Made by a program: the position numbers and the translations under genes
Shown: positions 1-8,631 of the stretch, in pieces
Numbering within the stretch: the first letter of the stretch is position 1
Layout: every line of letters starts with the position of its first letter
Notes under the pieces: generated by a model
Databases searched by the model: none
Told to the model about the DNA's origin: nothing
The model's input: the letters and a program-made list of their open reading frames with translations, nothing else
Assembly: GCA_902362805.1 (NCBI GenBank)
Contig: CABIXY010000001.1
Coordinates: 372,001 to 436,000 of the forward strand
Direction: 5' to 3'
From: Eubacteriaceae bacterium
GTDB taxonomy: Bacteria > Bacillota > Clostridia > Peptostreptococcales > Anaerovoracaceae
DNA: 64,000 nt

Positions 1-179
1 TGGAGCGAACGATCTGTGATTTGCTCAGAAGCCGTAGCAGAATTGAAATTCAGACCTTTCAGGGAGCACTGAAAGCGTATGCCCGTAGAAAAGATAAGAA
101 CCTGCGAGCTTTAATGCAATATGCCGGGATGTTCAAGGTGGAAAAAATTTTACGACAGTATTTGGAGGTACTTTTATGA
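1..179 (+). CDS. abiEi: AbiEi-type antitoxin, 3' end only
   Basis: Open reading frame entering from the left edge and stopping with TGA at 177-179. The visible 58 residues begin ERTICDLLRSR, the conserved ERT-CDL signature of AbiEi-family antitoxins (a winged-helix N-terminus precedes it in the family), and end in a basic helical tail. The stop overlaps the start of the next gene (ATGA), which indicates translational coupling with the AbiEii toxin. AbiEi normally represses the abiE promoter and neutralises AbiEii (type IV toxin-antitoxin). Only the C-terminus can be seen, so the family call rests on this motif and the partner gene. Confidence 0.8.
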   Translation, partial: ERTICDLLRSRSRIEIQTFQGALKAYARRKDKNLRALMQYAGMFKVEKILRQYLEVLL

Positions 180-1030
180 TAAAAACAGCAAGGCAGCTTA
201 AAGATTTAATACGAAACCTTTCCAGAGAAAAATCCGCAGATGCTCAGATTTTAATGAGGAACTACATGATGGAGCGTTTTTTGGAGCGTATTTCTCTTTC
301 TGAGTATCGTGATAAGTTTATCTTAAAGGGTGGTATGTTGGTAGCGGCTATGGTTGGATTGGATGCCCGCTCTACGATGGATTTGGATGCAACCATAAAA
401 GGAGCTAATGTTAATGTGGAGGATATTGAGAATCTAATTTCATCAATCGTAACTGTTCCGATTGATGATGGTGTTAAATTTCAGCTGAAAAGTATTTCGG
501 AGATTATGGATGAAGCAGAGTATCCGGGGATTCGTGTCAGCATGAGTACAACATTCGATGGTGTAGTGACCCCTTTGAAAATTGATATTTCTACGGGAGA
601 TGCAATCACTCCAAGAGAGGTTCGGTATTCATTCAAACTTATGCTGGAAGATCGCTCCATTGATATTTGGGCTTATAATTTAGAAACTGTGCTGGCAGAA
701 AAACTGGAAACCATTATTACCAGAACCACAACCAATACCCGCATGAGAGATTTCTACGATATTTACATTTTAGAACAGCTGCATGGAACCACGCTGAACC
801 CGAAAATTTTACATGATGCGCTTCTGGCAACTGCTCATAAACGGGGATCGGAGAAGTATCTTAACCAGGCTGAAGAAGTTTTTGACGAAGTGGAAAATGA
901 TTCGGTTATGCAAAAACTTTGGGAGGCATACCGTAAAAAGTTTTCTTATGCTTCTGATTTGGAATGGGATGTGATTATGAAAGCAATTCGCAGGTTATAT
1001 GTTCTTTGCGAGAAGGGCATCAGCTTATGA
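176..1030 (+). CDS. abiEii: AbiEii nucleotidyltransferase toxin
   Basis: A 284-residue protein of the AbiEii/AbiGii nucleotidyltransferase family, the toxin half of an abortive-infection AbiE system. The N-terminal third has the nucleotidyltransferase signature: KGGM near residue 51 and a TMDLDA stretch near residue 68 supplying the metal-binding D-x-D pair. A conserved helical region follows (ETVLAEKLETI and RMRDFYDI). Known relatives transfer nucleotides onto RNA and arrest growth. The start overlaps the antitoxin stop by 4 nt, and the stop overlaps the next start in the same way, so the three genes form one coupled unit beside the relaxase of the element. Confidence 0.88.
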   Translation: MIKTARQLKDLIRNLSREKSADAQILMRNYMMERFLERISLSEYRDKFILKGGMLVAAMVGLDARSTMDLDATIKGANVNVEDIENLISSIVTVPIDDGVKFQLKSISEIMDEAEYPGIRVSMSTTFDGVVTPLKIDISTGDAITPREVRYSFKLMLEDRSIDIWAYNLETVLAEKLETIITRTTTNTRMRDFYDIYILEQLHGTTLNPKILHDALLATAHKRGSEKYLNQAEEVFDEVENDSVMQKLWEAYRKKFSYASDLEWDVIMKAIRRLYVLCEKGISL

Positions 1031-1353
1031 AAAAGCATGGACACTATTGTAAAGTTTGTGGTGAATACAAAGCCAACGAAAAATTTTCAGGCAAAGGTCA
1101 TGCATCCCACATTTGTAAATCCTGTGCTTCGCTACCAGCAGAAAAGCAGGCTGAACTGATGACACTGAATCGTCTTTTGAATCTTCCATGGAGGCTATCG
1201 AAAGAGCAGTTGTCCTGGCTGAAAAATCGACTAAAGGATAGGCGGCCTGATGTCCGTGCATTGGCGCAAGAGCAATATGAAATGAGATTTCCACCAAGAC
1301 ACTTAGAAGATGATGAGTTCAATTTTTTCGATGAAGAAAGTTTTATAGAATAG
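1027..1353 (+). CDS. Small zinc-finger-like protein of unknown function
   Basis: The protein has 108 residues. The ATG at 1027 overlaps the AbiEii stop (ATGA) and is preferred over an upstream in-frame ATG at 964 that would lie inside abiEii. Two CxxC pairs (CKVC near residue 9 and CKSC near residue 31) suggest one zinc-binding knuckle. The C-terminus is helical and acidic. A partner or role cannot be named. Small proteins of this type are common beside relaxase genes in clostridial elements. A rho-independent terminator follows at 1360-1388. Confidence 0.6.
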   Translation: MKKHGHYCKVCGEYKANEKFSGKGHASHICKSCASLPAEKQAELMTLNRLLNLPWRLSKEQLSWLKNRLKDRRPDVRALAQEQYEMRFPPRHLEDDEFNFFDEESFIE

Positions 1354-1359
1354 TGAAAG

Positions 1360-1388
1360 CGGTCTGCTATGGCAGGCCGTTTTCTTTT
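1360..1388 (+). terminator. Rho-independent terminator after the AbiE unit
   Basis: An 8-bp stem (CGGTCTGC with GCAGGCCG, one G-T pair), loop TATG, followed by TTTTCTTTT. It separates the AbiE transcript from the relaxase gene, whose AAGGAGG ribosome site begins only a few bases downstream. Confidence 0.75.
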
Positions 1389-1407
1389 CGGGAAGGAGGT
1401 CTGACCT

Positions 1408-2820
1408 ATGGCAACCACGAGAATCATGCCGCTTCATGTCGGCAAGGGCCGCACAGAAAGTCGGGCGATCAGTGACATCATCGACTATGTGGCCAATCCC
1501 CAAAAAACAGATAACGGCAGGCTCATTACCGGCTATGCGTGTGACAGTCGGACTGCGGATGCAGAGTTCCTTCTGGCAAAGCGACAGTACCTTGCCGCGA
1601 CCGGACGAGTGCGAGGTGCGGACGATGTGATTGCCTATCATGTGCGCCAGTCTTTCCGCCCCGGTGAGATCACTCCGGAAGAAGCCAACCGGCTGGGCGT
1701 AGAATTTGCCAAGCGCTTTACCAAGGGTAATCATGCCTTTGTGGTCTGCACTCACATAGACAAGTCGCACATTCACAATCACATTATCTGGTCATCGGTC
1801 AGCTTAGAATATGACCGGAAATTCCGAAACTTTTGGGGCAGCACCAAGGCAGTCCGACAGTTAAGTGACACCATCTGCGTCGAAAACGGACTATCCATTG
1901 TGGAGAATCCGAAACCTCACGGAAAGAGCTATAACAAGTGGCTGGGCGATCAGGCAAAGCCCTCTCACCGAGAGCTGCTGCGTGTAGCGATTGACAACGC
2001 ATTATCACAAAGTCCTGCTAATTTTGAGGAACTGCTGAAGCTGCTAAAAGAGTCCGGCTGTGAAGTATCAAAGCGCGGAAAATCGTATCGTTTGAAACTC
2101 CCCGGCTGGGAGAAAGCCGCCCGAATGGACAGCCTGGGCGAAGGATATGGATTAGATGATTTGCAGGCGGTTCTCTCCGGGAAGAAAGCGCATACCCCAC
2201 GAAAGAAAATAGTTACACAGGCAGAGACGCAGAAGGTCAATCTGCTGGTGGACATTCAGGCAAAATTGCAGGCTGGAAAAGGTGCTGGCTATGCTCGATG
2301 GGCCAAGGTGTTCAACCTCAAGCAGATGGCGCAGACCATGAATTACTTGTCAGAGAATAACCTGCTGGAGTATGCGGTTTTGGAAGAAAAGGCTGCGGCT
2401 GCCACGGCACATCACAATGAGCTTTCGGCGCAGATCAAAGCGGCTGAAAAGCGCATGGCAGAGATTGCTGTTCTGCGTACTCACATTGTAAATTATGCCA
2501 AGACCCGTGAGGTCTATGTGGCATACCGCAAGGCAGGCTACTCTAAGAAATTCCGGGAGGAACATGAGGAAGAAATTCTGCTCCACCAGGCTGCTAAGAA
2601 TGCCTTTGATGAGATGGGCGTCAAGAAGCTGCCCAAGGTCAAAGAGTTACAGACGGAGTACGCGAAATTGCTGGAAGAAAAGAAAAAGACCTATGCCGAG
2701 TACCGGCGTTCCCGTGAGGAAATGCGGGAGCTTTTAACGGCAAAGGCCAATGTGGATCGAGTGCTGAAAATGGAGGTAGAACAGGATGTTGAAAAAGAAA
2801 AAGACCACGGCCAGCGATAA
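1408..2820 (+). CDS. Relaxase/mobilization nuclease, MobA/VirD2-like
   Basis: A 470-residue relaxase that would nick the element at oriT and pilot the strand into a recipient. The N-terminal catalytic domain shows the start MATTRIMPLH, a possible catalytic Tyr in the SDIIDY region, and the histidine metal motif HIDKSHIHNH near residues 117-126. Residues from about 280 on are a long Lys/Glu-rich coiled coil. The ATG has an ideal AAGGAGG site. No T4SS gene is seen in the window, so it is either a mobilizable element or an ICE whose transfer genes lie to the left. A possible small gene (2786) and candidate oriT repeats follow. Confidence 0.92.
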   Translation: MATTRIMPLHVGKGRTESRAISDIIDYVANPQKTDNGRLITGYACDSRTADAEFLLAKRQYLAATGRVRGADDVIAYHVRQSFRPGEITPEEANRLGVEFAKRFTKGNHAFVVCTHIDKSHIHNHIIWSSVSLEYDRKFRNFWGSTKAVRQLSDTICVENGLSIVENPKPHGKSYNKWLGDQAKPSHRELLRVAIDNALSQSPANFEELLKLLKESGCEVSKRGKSYRLKLPGWEKAARMDSLGEGYGLDDLQAVLSGKKAHTPRKKIVTQAETQKVNLLVDIQAKLQAGKGAGYARWAKVFNLKQMAQTMNYLSENNLLEYAVLEEKAAAATAHHNELSAQIKAAEKRMAEIAVLRTHIVNYAKTREVYVAYRKAGYSKKFREEHEEEILLHQAAKNAFDEMGVKKLPKVKELQTEYAKLLEEKKKTYAEYRRSREEMRELLTAKANVDRVLKMEVEQDVEKEKDHGQR

Positions 2821-2932
2821 GCTGGTCCTGGTCAAAAGCGTTCGTAGAACGCGCAGCCACAGAATGAAATTCTGTGTTCAAAGGGGCTTGGGGGCACTGC
2901 CCTCAACAAGCAGTTTGTGGCGAAATGGATAG
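2786..2932 (+). CDS. Possible 48-residue basic peptide after the relaxase
   Basis: The frame overlaps the relaxase 3' end by 35 nt. Its ATG at 2786 has GGAGGT eight bases upstream. The product starts MLKKKKTTASDKLVLVK and is strongly basic. The composition and the R-rich middle are reminiscent of small DUF3847-like proteins of conjugative elements, but the resemblance is weak. The same stretch carries inverted repeats, so it may be non-coding oriT DNA instead. Confidence 0.3.
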   Translation: MLKKKKTTASDKLVLVKSVRRTRSHRMKFCVQRGLGALPSTSSLWRNG

Positions 2933-3016
2933 CCACAAGCATTGCTTGCCACAATATGCTGCGCATAAAATGAAAAACTAACGACGGGACGCTTACTGCC
3001 TCCTATCGTTAGTTTT
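2915..3016. other. Candidate oriT region with two inverted repeats
   Basis: Two perfect inverted repeats lie just behind the relaxase. TTGTGGC/GCCACAA (2915-2921 and 2932-2938) has a 10-nt spacer, and AAAACTAACGA/TCGTTAGTTTT (2974-2984 and 3006-3016) has a 21-nt spacer. Relaxases of this type usually act on repeats near their own gene. The second repeat runs into the last codons of the convergent XRE gene and could also act as a two-way terminator. No nic site could be assigned. Confidence 0.4.
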
Positions 3017-3323
3017 CTGTGTTTAAGCGACTTATAAAACCAATCAGCATAATCAGATCGTCATCTGACATCTTTCTCATTCCGTCCAAAGCCTTCTTGA
3101 TAAGCTGAGGGTTATTCTCCTGTGCATCAAAAAATTGAAGCGGCGTGATTTCAAAATACTCACAGATGTTGAGAAACTGCTTCATAGACGGCATAGAACG
3201 CCCGGAAGAAATTGCCTGAATATAGCTTCTGTTCTGCCCTAACTCCATGCTCATCTGATATTCTGAAACGCCTTTTTTCAATCGTAATTCTGTGATTCGA
3301 TTGCGGATAAATTCTTCGTCCAT
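3009..3323 (-). CDS. XRE-family helix-turn-helix regulator
   Basis: A 104-residue protein. The start at 3323 (MDEEFIRNRI) is chosen because AGGTGAG sits just upstream, although the frame stays open to 3470. Residues 8-62 form a Cro/cI-type HTH (ITELRLKKGVSEYQMSMELG, then the recognition helix NRSYIQAISSG). The tail is helical. It is transcribed divergently from the SLOG gene at 3482 across an AT-rich gap with several TGCG half-sites (around 3410-3460), so it may repress itself and that gene. Its 3' end overlaps the inverted repeat at 2974-3016. Confidence 0.8.
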   Translation of the reverse strand: MDEEFIRNRITELRLKKGVSEYQMSMELGQNRSYIQAISSGRSMPSMKQFLNICEYFEITPLQFFDAQENNPQLIKKALDGMRKMSDDDLIMLIGFISRLNTEN

Positions 3324-3481
3324 ACGCTCACCTCTCTGCTCTTTTAGCATAGCAGAAAGCAATTCTTGATACTTCGTATGTGTTGTGTTATAATTTTGTA
3401 ATATAGCCTTTATACGCATTATTATTTGCGTTATTTTATGCTTTATATGCGTAATCAAGGCAGTTATCAAGGGTGATTTGT

Positions 3482-4024
3482 ATGAATCAGTATGCCTGTG
3501 CCATTACCGGCCACAGACCAACAAGATTTTGCTTTGGATATAATGAGGAAGATCCTCTATGCCAAAAGCTGAAAGAATGTCTCCTGGAGCAGTTTCGCAT
3601 ACTCCATGACGAGAAATTTGTCCGTACTTTTTTTGTCGGCGGTGCTCTTGGTGTGGATATGTGGGCTGGAGAACAGCTTCTAACATTGAGAGCACAAACA
3701 GGATACGAGGATATTAAAATTATCGTTGTAATTCCCTTCATCGGCTATGACTCTAAATGGCGGGATCAGAGTAGACATAGATTGAAAAAGCTGATCCAAA
3801 ACGCAAACGATTCTATTGTTATTTCACATTCTGCGGATGTTTCCAGTTATAAAAAAAGAAATTATTATATGGTCGATCATGCAGAGTACATCATCGGTGT
3901 GTTTGATAATCAGAAAAAGCTGCGCTCAGGTACAGCACAGACAGTCAACTATGCCTTGCATCAGGGAAAAGTAATCACTCTGATCCATCCAGACACTATG
4001 GAGATAACAGCCCCTGCGCCTTAA
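3482..4024 (+). CDS. SLOG-fold protein, YpsA/DUF1273-like
   Basis: A 180-residue Rossmann-like protein with the N-terminal signature CAITGHRP and the loop FFVGGALGVDMWAGE near residues 50-64, both typical of the YpsA/DUF1273 branch of the SLOG superfamily. Members bind nucleotides or nucleotide-derived signals, and several are sensors in conflict systems. The ATG at 3482 is preferred to a GTG at 3473 because of AAGGG spacing. It lies between the divergent XRE gene and the immunity array, so it could be a sensor for the cargo. That link is inferred from position only. Confidence 0.75.
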   Translation: MNQYACAITGHRPTRFCFGYNEEDPLCQKLKECLLEQFRILHDEKFVRTFFVGGALGVDMWAGEQLLTLRAQTGYEDIKIIVVIPFIGYDSKWRDQSRHRLKKLIQNANDSIVISHSADVSSYKKRNYYMVDHAEYIIGVFDNQKKLRSGTAQTVNYALHQGKVITLIHPDTMEITAPAP

Positions 4025-4065
4025 CAAATTCACAAAAATTTTTCATTAGCATTTCCAACAAAATA

Positions 4066-4094
4066 TTTTCATTGAAGGGGTGCTGTGATATAAT
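4066..4094 (+). promoter_or_regulatory. Predicted promoter of the polyimmunity array
   Basis: TTTTCA (4066-4071), a 17-nt spacer and a perfect TATAAT (4089-4094). It is the best sigma-A-type promoter directly ahead of the array and leaves an untranslated leader of about 215 nt before the first gene at 4318. Confidence 0.5.
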
Positions 4095-4100
4095 AAGATA

Positions 4101-4317
4101 TAAAACTACGCTCAGAACAAATGGTGCCGCTATGAACAAATATATTGGACAGCAATTTGCTGCTTTAAGATACGAAAAAAATATTTTGGTTGTTGAAGAA
4201 ACTACATCTGCTGGTGGATGCGGCTCCTTCAACGCGGCTTCTTCATGTCCTGCGTCAGCCTGTCTTTATGACAGTGCGGCGTGGGGCTTTTTTATTGCCT
4301 GAAAGGAGTATGAGAAC
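4101..4317 (+). promoter_or_regulatory. Leader region of the array with a small hairpin and T tract
   Basis: No gene is supported here. Near the end lies CTGTC-TTTAT-GACAG, a 5-bp stem, and then a G-rich stretch followed by a six-T run (about 4250-4295), directly before the ribosome site at 4303. It could be an attenuator, but the stem is short and a weak terminator-like accident is possible. Confidence 0.3.
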
Positions 4318-5433
4318 ATGAGTCTGAAATATACCTGCCCCAGCTGTGGAACCCCATTGGGTTATGAGGGATTGTGTTGGAAATGTAAGTGCGAGCAAGA
4401 ACGGCAAGCTGCTCTGGCCTGGATGCCGGAACAAATTGTCGAAAAACAAAGAAACTTGATACAGAACATCCAGAGGCTGGCTGATATGGAGGACCCAGAG
4501 TTCGCCGACTTTTGGCAGCTGCTTGGCTACCATGATGCCATCACCCCGGAGATTCAGCGAGTGGCACTGGCCGCAGAGGTGTTCTGGCCCTGTGAGATCT
4601 ATTATCATGCTCCCGCCGATGTGCGGGATGGTCTGATCCATGCGCTGTTGTCCGCAGAATATTCCAGCGCGGCCTCCAACCTGATGAGTTGCCTTGCTAT
4701 GCAAGGAGATGACAAGGCAATGGAGACTCTGCTGGAGCTGGAGCGAAATCCCCGGCCCTGGCGTAAGGGTCTCTATGTAGATCCATCCAGCTATGCGCAG
4801 ATCGGAGGCTGGACCTTCGACAAGGAGGGCCAGAGAATCCGACTGGGCTTCGATACCTGCTATCCTATGGTCAAGGGAACCACTGGCGAGAAATCTCCCG
4901 TCCGCATTGGCCGAGCACGGGAGGACACCTGTCCCCACTGCGGCGGGCGGATGGTGGATATTTTGGTGCTGGATGGCCGGGATGAGCGGCTCCGGTTCCT
5001 GGGGCTGGATGGTATCCTGACTGCCACCTGCTGCCCCAGCTGCGTGGGATTCCTCAAAGGCCCCGCCTTCAACCGGTTCGCTCTGGATGGCGGCGTGGAG
5101 GTCTTTCCCTCCGAACTCTTTGACGGCGCGGAGAAGACGGATTGCTATGTCAGTCCCGAGGAGTACAAGGCCCTCACGGAAAATCCCTTTGTGCTGGGCG
5201 AAGCGCCTGTGTCCCTGTTTTACGGTGCGGCCTGTCAGGATGTGAATACCATCGGCGGCTTTGCCAATTGGGTGCAGGACGCGGAATATACTACCTGTCC
5301 TCACTGCGGCAAGCCCATGAAGTATCTGGCCCAAATCCAGTGGGATACGGTGTTTGACTGTGCGGAGGGCACGCTCTATGTGGAGTTCTGCTCGGACTGC
5401 CAGATCGTATCCATGCAGCACCAGCAGACCTGA
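4318..5433 (+). CDS. Zinc-ribbon protein with C-terminal DUF1963-like region, candidate immunity protein
   Basis: The protein has 371 residues and is the first gene of the array. An N-terminal ribbon CPSC...CWKCKC (residues 8-25) is followed by a helical segment. Two further zinc pairs follow: CPHC near residue 203 with CCPSC near 239, and CPHC near 327 with CSDC near 360. The end has the pattern GGFANWVQD...MKYLAQIQWD, which resembles the glycine-tryptophan and LAQ motifs of DUF1963/YwqG proteins, a family often found in immunity loci. The strong ribosome site GAAAGGAG supports the start. Any specific toxin partner is unknown. Confidence 0.6.
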   Translation: MSLKYTCPSCGTPLGYEGLCWKCKCEQERQAALAWMPEQIVEKQRNLIQNIQRLADMEDPEFADFWQLLGYHDAITPEIQRVALAAEVFWPCEIYYHAPADVRDGLIHALLSAEYSSAASNLMSCLAMQGDDKAMETLLELERNPRPWRKGLYVDPSSYAQIGGWTFDKEGQRIRLGFDTCYPMVKGTTGEKSPVRIGRAREDTCPHCGGRMVDILVLDGRDERLRFLGLDGILTATCCPSCVGFLKGPAFNRFALDGGVEVFPSELFDGAEKTDCYVSPEEYKALTENPFVLGEAPVSLFYGAACQDVNTIGGFANWVQDAEYTTCPHCGKPMKYLAQIQWDTVFDCAEGTLYVEFCSDCQIVSMQHQQT

Positions 5434-5494
5434 AAAAGTCGCACAGTATGAAAAGAGAAATACCAGCAGGTATTTGCGTAAGGAGGCGTCCACT

Positions 5495-5773
5495 ATGTGC
5501 GAGCACTGCCGAAACATTCAAACATGGAGAAAATTTGACGCCCCAAAGGACTATCTGGCCTGTATTGCTTACATTCAGCAGTTGGTGTCGGAGGGGGAAT
5601 TTGAACTGATGCAAGAGGAATCCACCTGCCCACTGGAGAAGGTAAAGACAGAGGATGGCTGGGCAGACGAAATTATGGCTCACATGATTAGGTGCAAGCA
5701 CTGCGGCCAGATCTTCACCTGTGTGGTCAACACCTGGCGAGGCAGCGGACACTTCAAAAAAGGCAAAGCATGA
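5495..5773 (+). CDS. Small cysteine-rich protein, candidate immunity protein
   Basis: The protein has 92 residues. The start at 5495 has AGGAGG nine bases upstream; the longer open frame to the left is ignored. CEHC at the N-terminus and CKHC near residue 69 could bind one zinc ion. Two helices lie between them. No family is recognised. It sits 61 nt after the zinc-ribbon gene and 18 nt before the TPR-SUFU gene, in the same transcript. Confidence 0.6.
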   Translation: MCEHCRNIQTWRKFDAPKDYLACIAYIQQLVSEGEFELMQEESTCPLEKVKTEDGWADEIMAHMIRCKHCGQIFTCVVNTWRGSGHFKKGKA

Positions 5774-5791
5774 CACAGAAAAGGCGGTGAA

Positions 5792-7810
5792 ATGATGAAT
5801 CAGACAGAAGAAACAAAACTGCTGGAGCAGATTGAGAAGTGGAATGATGCGGACGAGTTCTCACGATGTATTGAGGCCATCGAGGCTATCCCGGAACAGG
5901 AGCGGGGCTATTTGCTGACCGTCAAGCTGAGTCGGGCTTACAGCAATCTGGCGGCTCTGGGAGATCATGGAGAGCATGGGACCGACGGTGAAGTGGACGG
6001 GGATCTCATCCGACACGCCATTGAGCTGCTGGAGTCCGTCCGCACCCAGGGTGAGAACGATCCCTACTGGAACGCCCGGATGGGCTACTCCTGCCTGATG
6101 GCATACGGCTCCGCAACCACCGCTTATGAATACGCAAAATGCTGGCTGTCCCTGGCCCCGGATGACCCGGATGCCCAAGAGCTGGTGCGGGATTGTGAGA
6201 AATATCTGGAGGAGGAAAATTCCTTGGAACTGGATTGGAAAGAGCGGGAGGAGATCATCCGGTGGGAGACCATCCCCCCTGCCGACGATGACATCCTCGG
6301 CCATGTGAAAGTACATATCGACCAGTATTTCGGTGTCTATACCCAACTCCTCACGGACGACAGCGATCCGGATCACCCTCTGGAGATCGCCGTCATCCTG
6401 CCTCGACCGGAACATGACTACTACACCCTGGTCACTGTGGGTCTGAGCCGGCATCGGATGGATTTCTCGGAGGAGCGTCGGGAGGAAAAACTGGAACGGG
6501 CGGAGCTACTCATCAATCTGCCCCGAGACTGGAAGCTGACAAAGGCGGACTGCCGGGAGGAGCGGTGGAGCTGGCCCATCCGGATGATGCTGGCCACCGC
6601 CCACTTCGCCATGGAGGACCCGGAGGTAGGGCTGGAATCCAGGACTACACTGGATGAGGGTGAGGATGGCATCCCCTTCGCGGAGAACACGGAGCTGCGG
6701 GGTGAGATCCTGCTCTATCCCGGTGTGTTTGGGACGGACTCCTTTTTCTGCCGCCTACCGGACGGGGACGAAGTCAACTTCTATCAGGTGATCCCCCTCT
6801 ATCGGGAGGAGATCCAATACAAGTTGGAGCACGGCTCGGATTCCCTGCTGGACCTCTGCCCAGACGAGAGCCTGGAGGTCATCAATCCACACCGGCTGAA
6901 TGTGGTCACCGACCGAGAGAAAATCAGCTACGACCCAGCGGAGATGGACAACGCCGCAGACCAGATCAAGAAGATCCAGGAGCTTCACCTGCCAGTGGAC
7001 GAATTGGACGCCTGCAATCTGATGGCTTTCTATCTGGGGTGGGCTATCAAACGGGGCCAGATGAGTAACCCGTTCCTCTCCCAGTATCGGGAGATAGTGG
7101 AGGCGGTCCGGGCCGGAAAGGGGCCGGATCTGCGGGTGTTCATCCTGGACAAGCTGGATGGGAAAATGTCTACTCAGTTCTTTGACCGGAGAGGCTCAGG
7201 CTTTGCCCAGTGGTACGCCCAGGACAACCGCTCTAACCCCTATATCTACCGCCGGGACTGCCGGAATATCGTCTTGGCTGGGCTCAAAGACCGCGTCTGG
7301 AACAGCTCTACGGAAGAAGAAGCGGCCTACCTGCTTCTTCCATATACCGAAAAGAACCGTCAGAGTGTGGAGCATCTGCTGGATGAGCGGTTTCAGCAGT
7401 ATCTGGAAGCGGAATTTGCAGATGACCCCGAGGAGCGGGTGGCGCGGGCAGCGGAAGGAAAACCGGCTGTCATTCCTGACTGGGACGGTCCCCTGTTCTG
7501 CTACGCTTCCGACCGCGTCGCCCAGGATGGGTGCAAGGTGCAGATTATGGACCGGCTGTTCCCTGAGCGTGAGGATATGGGTTGGGAGAGCGGTTGGGCC
7601 TTCTACTCCGGGGACGAGGGCGATGTGTACGGTGAAGGGGATGAATACTACGAGTCACACTGCGGCTTCTATGATATTCGGGACATCTGCCGCATCGATC
7701 CAGACATTATCCCGCTCCTGAACCTGCCCTATGGTACCATGCAGATGCGTGGAGAAGATGGAGCGTGGTATGAGGTGATACGCGACGACGAAGGCGAGGA
7801 GGAAACCTAA
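5792..7810 (+). CDS. Multidomain immunity-type protein: TPR, SUFU-like, helical, DUF2185/Imm33-like
   Basis: A 672-residue fusion. Residues 1-145 are TPR-like helices. About 165-350 match the Suppressor-of-fused (SUFU) pattern (HIDQYFG, then YYTLVTVGLSRHRMDF, ERAELLINLP and NFYQVIPLY). About 365-545 is a helical region also found in the giant protein at 21129. About 570-665 is DUF2185, recognised from SDRV..DGCKVQIM, GWAFYSGDEGD and DPDIIPLL. SUFU and DUF2185 are established components of bacterial polyimmunity loci and usually occur as separate proteins. The order TPR-SUFU-helical recurs in the giant protein, so the two are probably related by duplication. Cytoplasmic. Confidence 0.8.
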   Translation: MMNQTEETKLLEQIEKWNDADEFSRCIEAIEAIPEQERGYLLTVKLSRAYSNLAALGDHGEHGTDGEVDGDLIRHAIELLESVRTQGENDPYWNARMGYSCLMAYGSATTAYEYAKCWLSLAPDDPDAQELVRDCEKYLEEENSLELDWKEREEIIRWETIPPADDDILGHVKVHIDQYFGVYTQLLTDDSDPDHPLEIAVILPRPEHDYYTLVTVGLSRHRMDFSEERREEKLERAELLINLPRDWKLTKADCREERWSWPIRMMLATAHFAMEDPEVGLESRTTLDEGEDGIPFAENTELRGEILLYPGVFGTDSFFCRLPDGDEVNFYQVIPLYREEIQYKLEHGSDSLLDLCPDESLEVINPHRLNVVTDREKISYDPAEMDNAADQIKKIQELHLPVDELDACNLMAFYLGWAIKRGQMSNPFLSQYREIVEAVRAGKGPDLRVFILDKLDGKMSTQFFDRRGSGFAQWYAQDNRSNPYIYRRDCRNIVLAGLKDRVWNSSTEEEAAYLLLPYTEKNRQSVEHLLDERFQQYLEAEFADDPEERVARAAEGKPAVIPDWDGPLFCYASDRVAQDGCKVQIMDRLFPEREDMGWESGWAFYSGDEGDVYGEGDEYYESHCGFYDIRDICRIDPDIIPLLNLPYGTMQMRGEDGAWYEVIRDDEGEEET

Positions 7811-8044
7811 ATGAACAGCGAACAGATCACAGCATTTTTGCAAGAGCATTGGTACATTGCTTCGGTGCTCATCGGAGCCGTGATTTTAATTGGGGCGATC
7901 CGCAACTGGAACTGGCTCTGCGACCCCACTGGTACGCGGGATGCCCACCGCCACAGCAGAGGATACCGGCGTGTGGTTTTCTTCCTGCTGGGCGTTCTTC
8001 TGATTGTAGTGAGTATCTGGGGATTTGTGCTGAAATTGAAATAG
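7811..8044 (+). CDS. Two-helix membrane protein, Imm17-like
   Basis: The protein has 77 residues with membrane segments at about 17-32 and 55-74. Between them lies NWNWLCDP and a basic stretch, an arrangement seen in small two-helix immunity proteins of the Imm17 type. The ATG directly abuts the preceding stop, with GAGGAGG upstream, so translation is coupled. It is one of only two membrane proteins in the array (the other is at 31881) and would guard the membrane rather than the cytoplasm. The family call is tentative. Confidence 0.6.
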   Translation: MNSEQITAFLQEHWYIASVLIGAVILIGAIRNWNWLCDPTGTRDAHRHSRGYRRVVFFLLGVLLIVVSIWGFVLKLK

Positions 8045-8057
8045 AAGGAGAAAGATT

Positions 8058-8600
8058 ATGATGACTGAGAAATATCCCACCTGGCTCACCGGCCATGTGA
8101 AGGAGTGGGCGCAGAAACGCCTGTCCACCGTGACATTGTGTTCTACCACTGGCAATGAACTGCTGGAGGTTTGGTATTACGGAGATCTGCTCACAGTAAA
8201 GGGAGAACCCCAATCCTATATTGTAGATGGCGATGCGGCTCCCGGACTGGTGGCAGCCCGTGACCCGGAGAGCGGCGAGGAGTTCGTCATCTTCGACGGC
8301 GGGCGACATGGCTATGACAATATGTTCTGCGATGAATATAATCCAGCCGAACTGGAGGATCGTCCCCTCAAACGGTACGAAATCCCTGCTTCCAAGCTGG
8401 TGCTGGAGCTGGGTTACAGTATCGACTATGAGGACGAAAAAGAGGACTTCGAACCGGATGAAGCGGATACCGTGGAACTGCTCAACGGTGAACGGATGCT
8501 GTGGGAACAGGTCAAGCGGGACGGTATCGACTACATTGCGCTTTACTATGTGAATGAGAAAGGAATACAAGTCCAGATTTTGGACGCGGAATTGGCATGA
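8058..8600 (+). CDS. Candidate immunity protein, unassigned
   Basis: The protein has 180 residues and is acidic, with an alpha/beta look and no membrane segment. No family is recognised. The ribosome site AAGGAG lies 7 nt upstream of ATG 8058. The middle (GEEFVIFDGGRHGYDNMFCDEYNP) is the most distinctive part. It lies 13 nt after the membrane gene and 31 nt before the next start, so it belongs to the same transcript. Immunity function is inferred only from context. Confidence 0.55.
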   Translation: MMTEKYPTWLTGHVKEWAQKRLSTVTLCSTTGNELLEVWYYGDLLTVKGEPQSYIVDGDAAPGLVAARDPESGEEFVIFDGGRHGYDNMFCDEYNPAELEDRPLKRYEIPASKLVLELGYSIDYEDEKEDFEPDEADTVELLNGERMLWEQVKRDGIDYIALYYVNEKGIQVQILDAELA

Positions 8601-8631
8601 GTTTTGTGCTGGCTCAGGAGGTGGAACTGCA

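Noticed and set aside
4072..4302. 76-codon frame in the array leader
   Set aside because: No ribosome site, the start falls inside the predicted promoter, low-complexity C-terminus, and it covers the hairpin and T tract.
4255..5517. 420-codon open frame on the minus strand
   Set aside because: It lies wholly opposite a well-supported zinc-ribbon gene with good ribosome site; long antisense frames are expected where third codon positions are GC-rich. The same holds for 21660-23411 and other long minus frames across the array.
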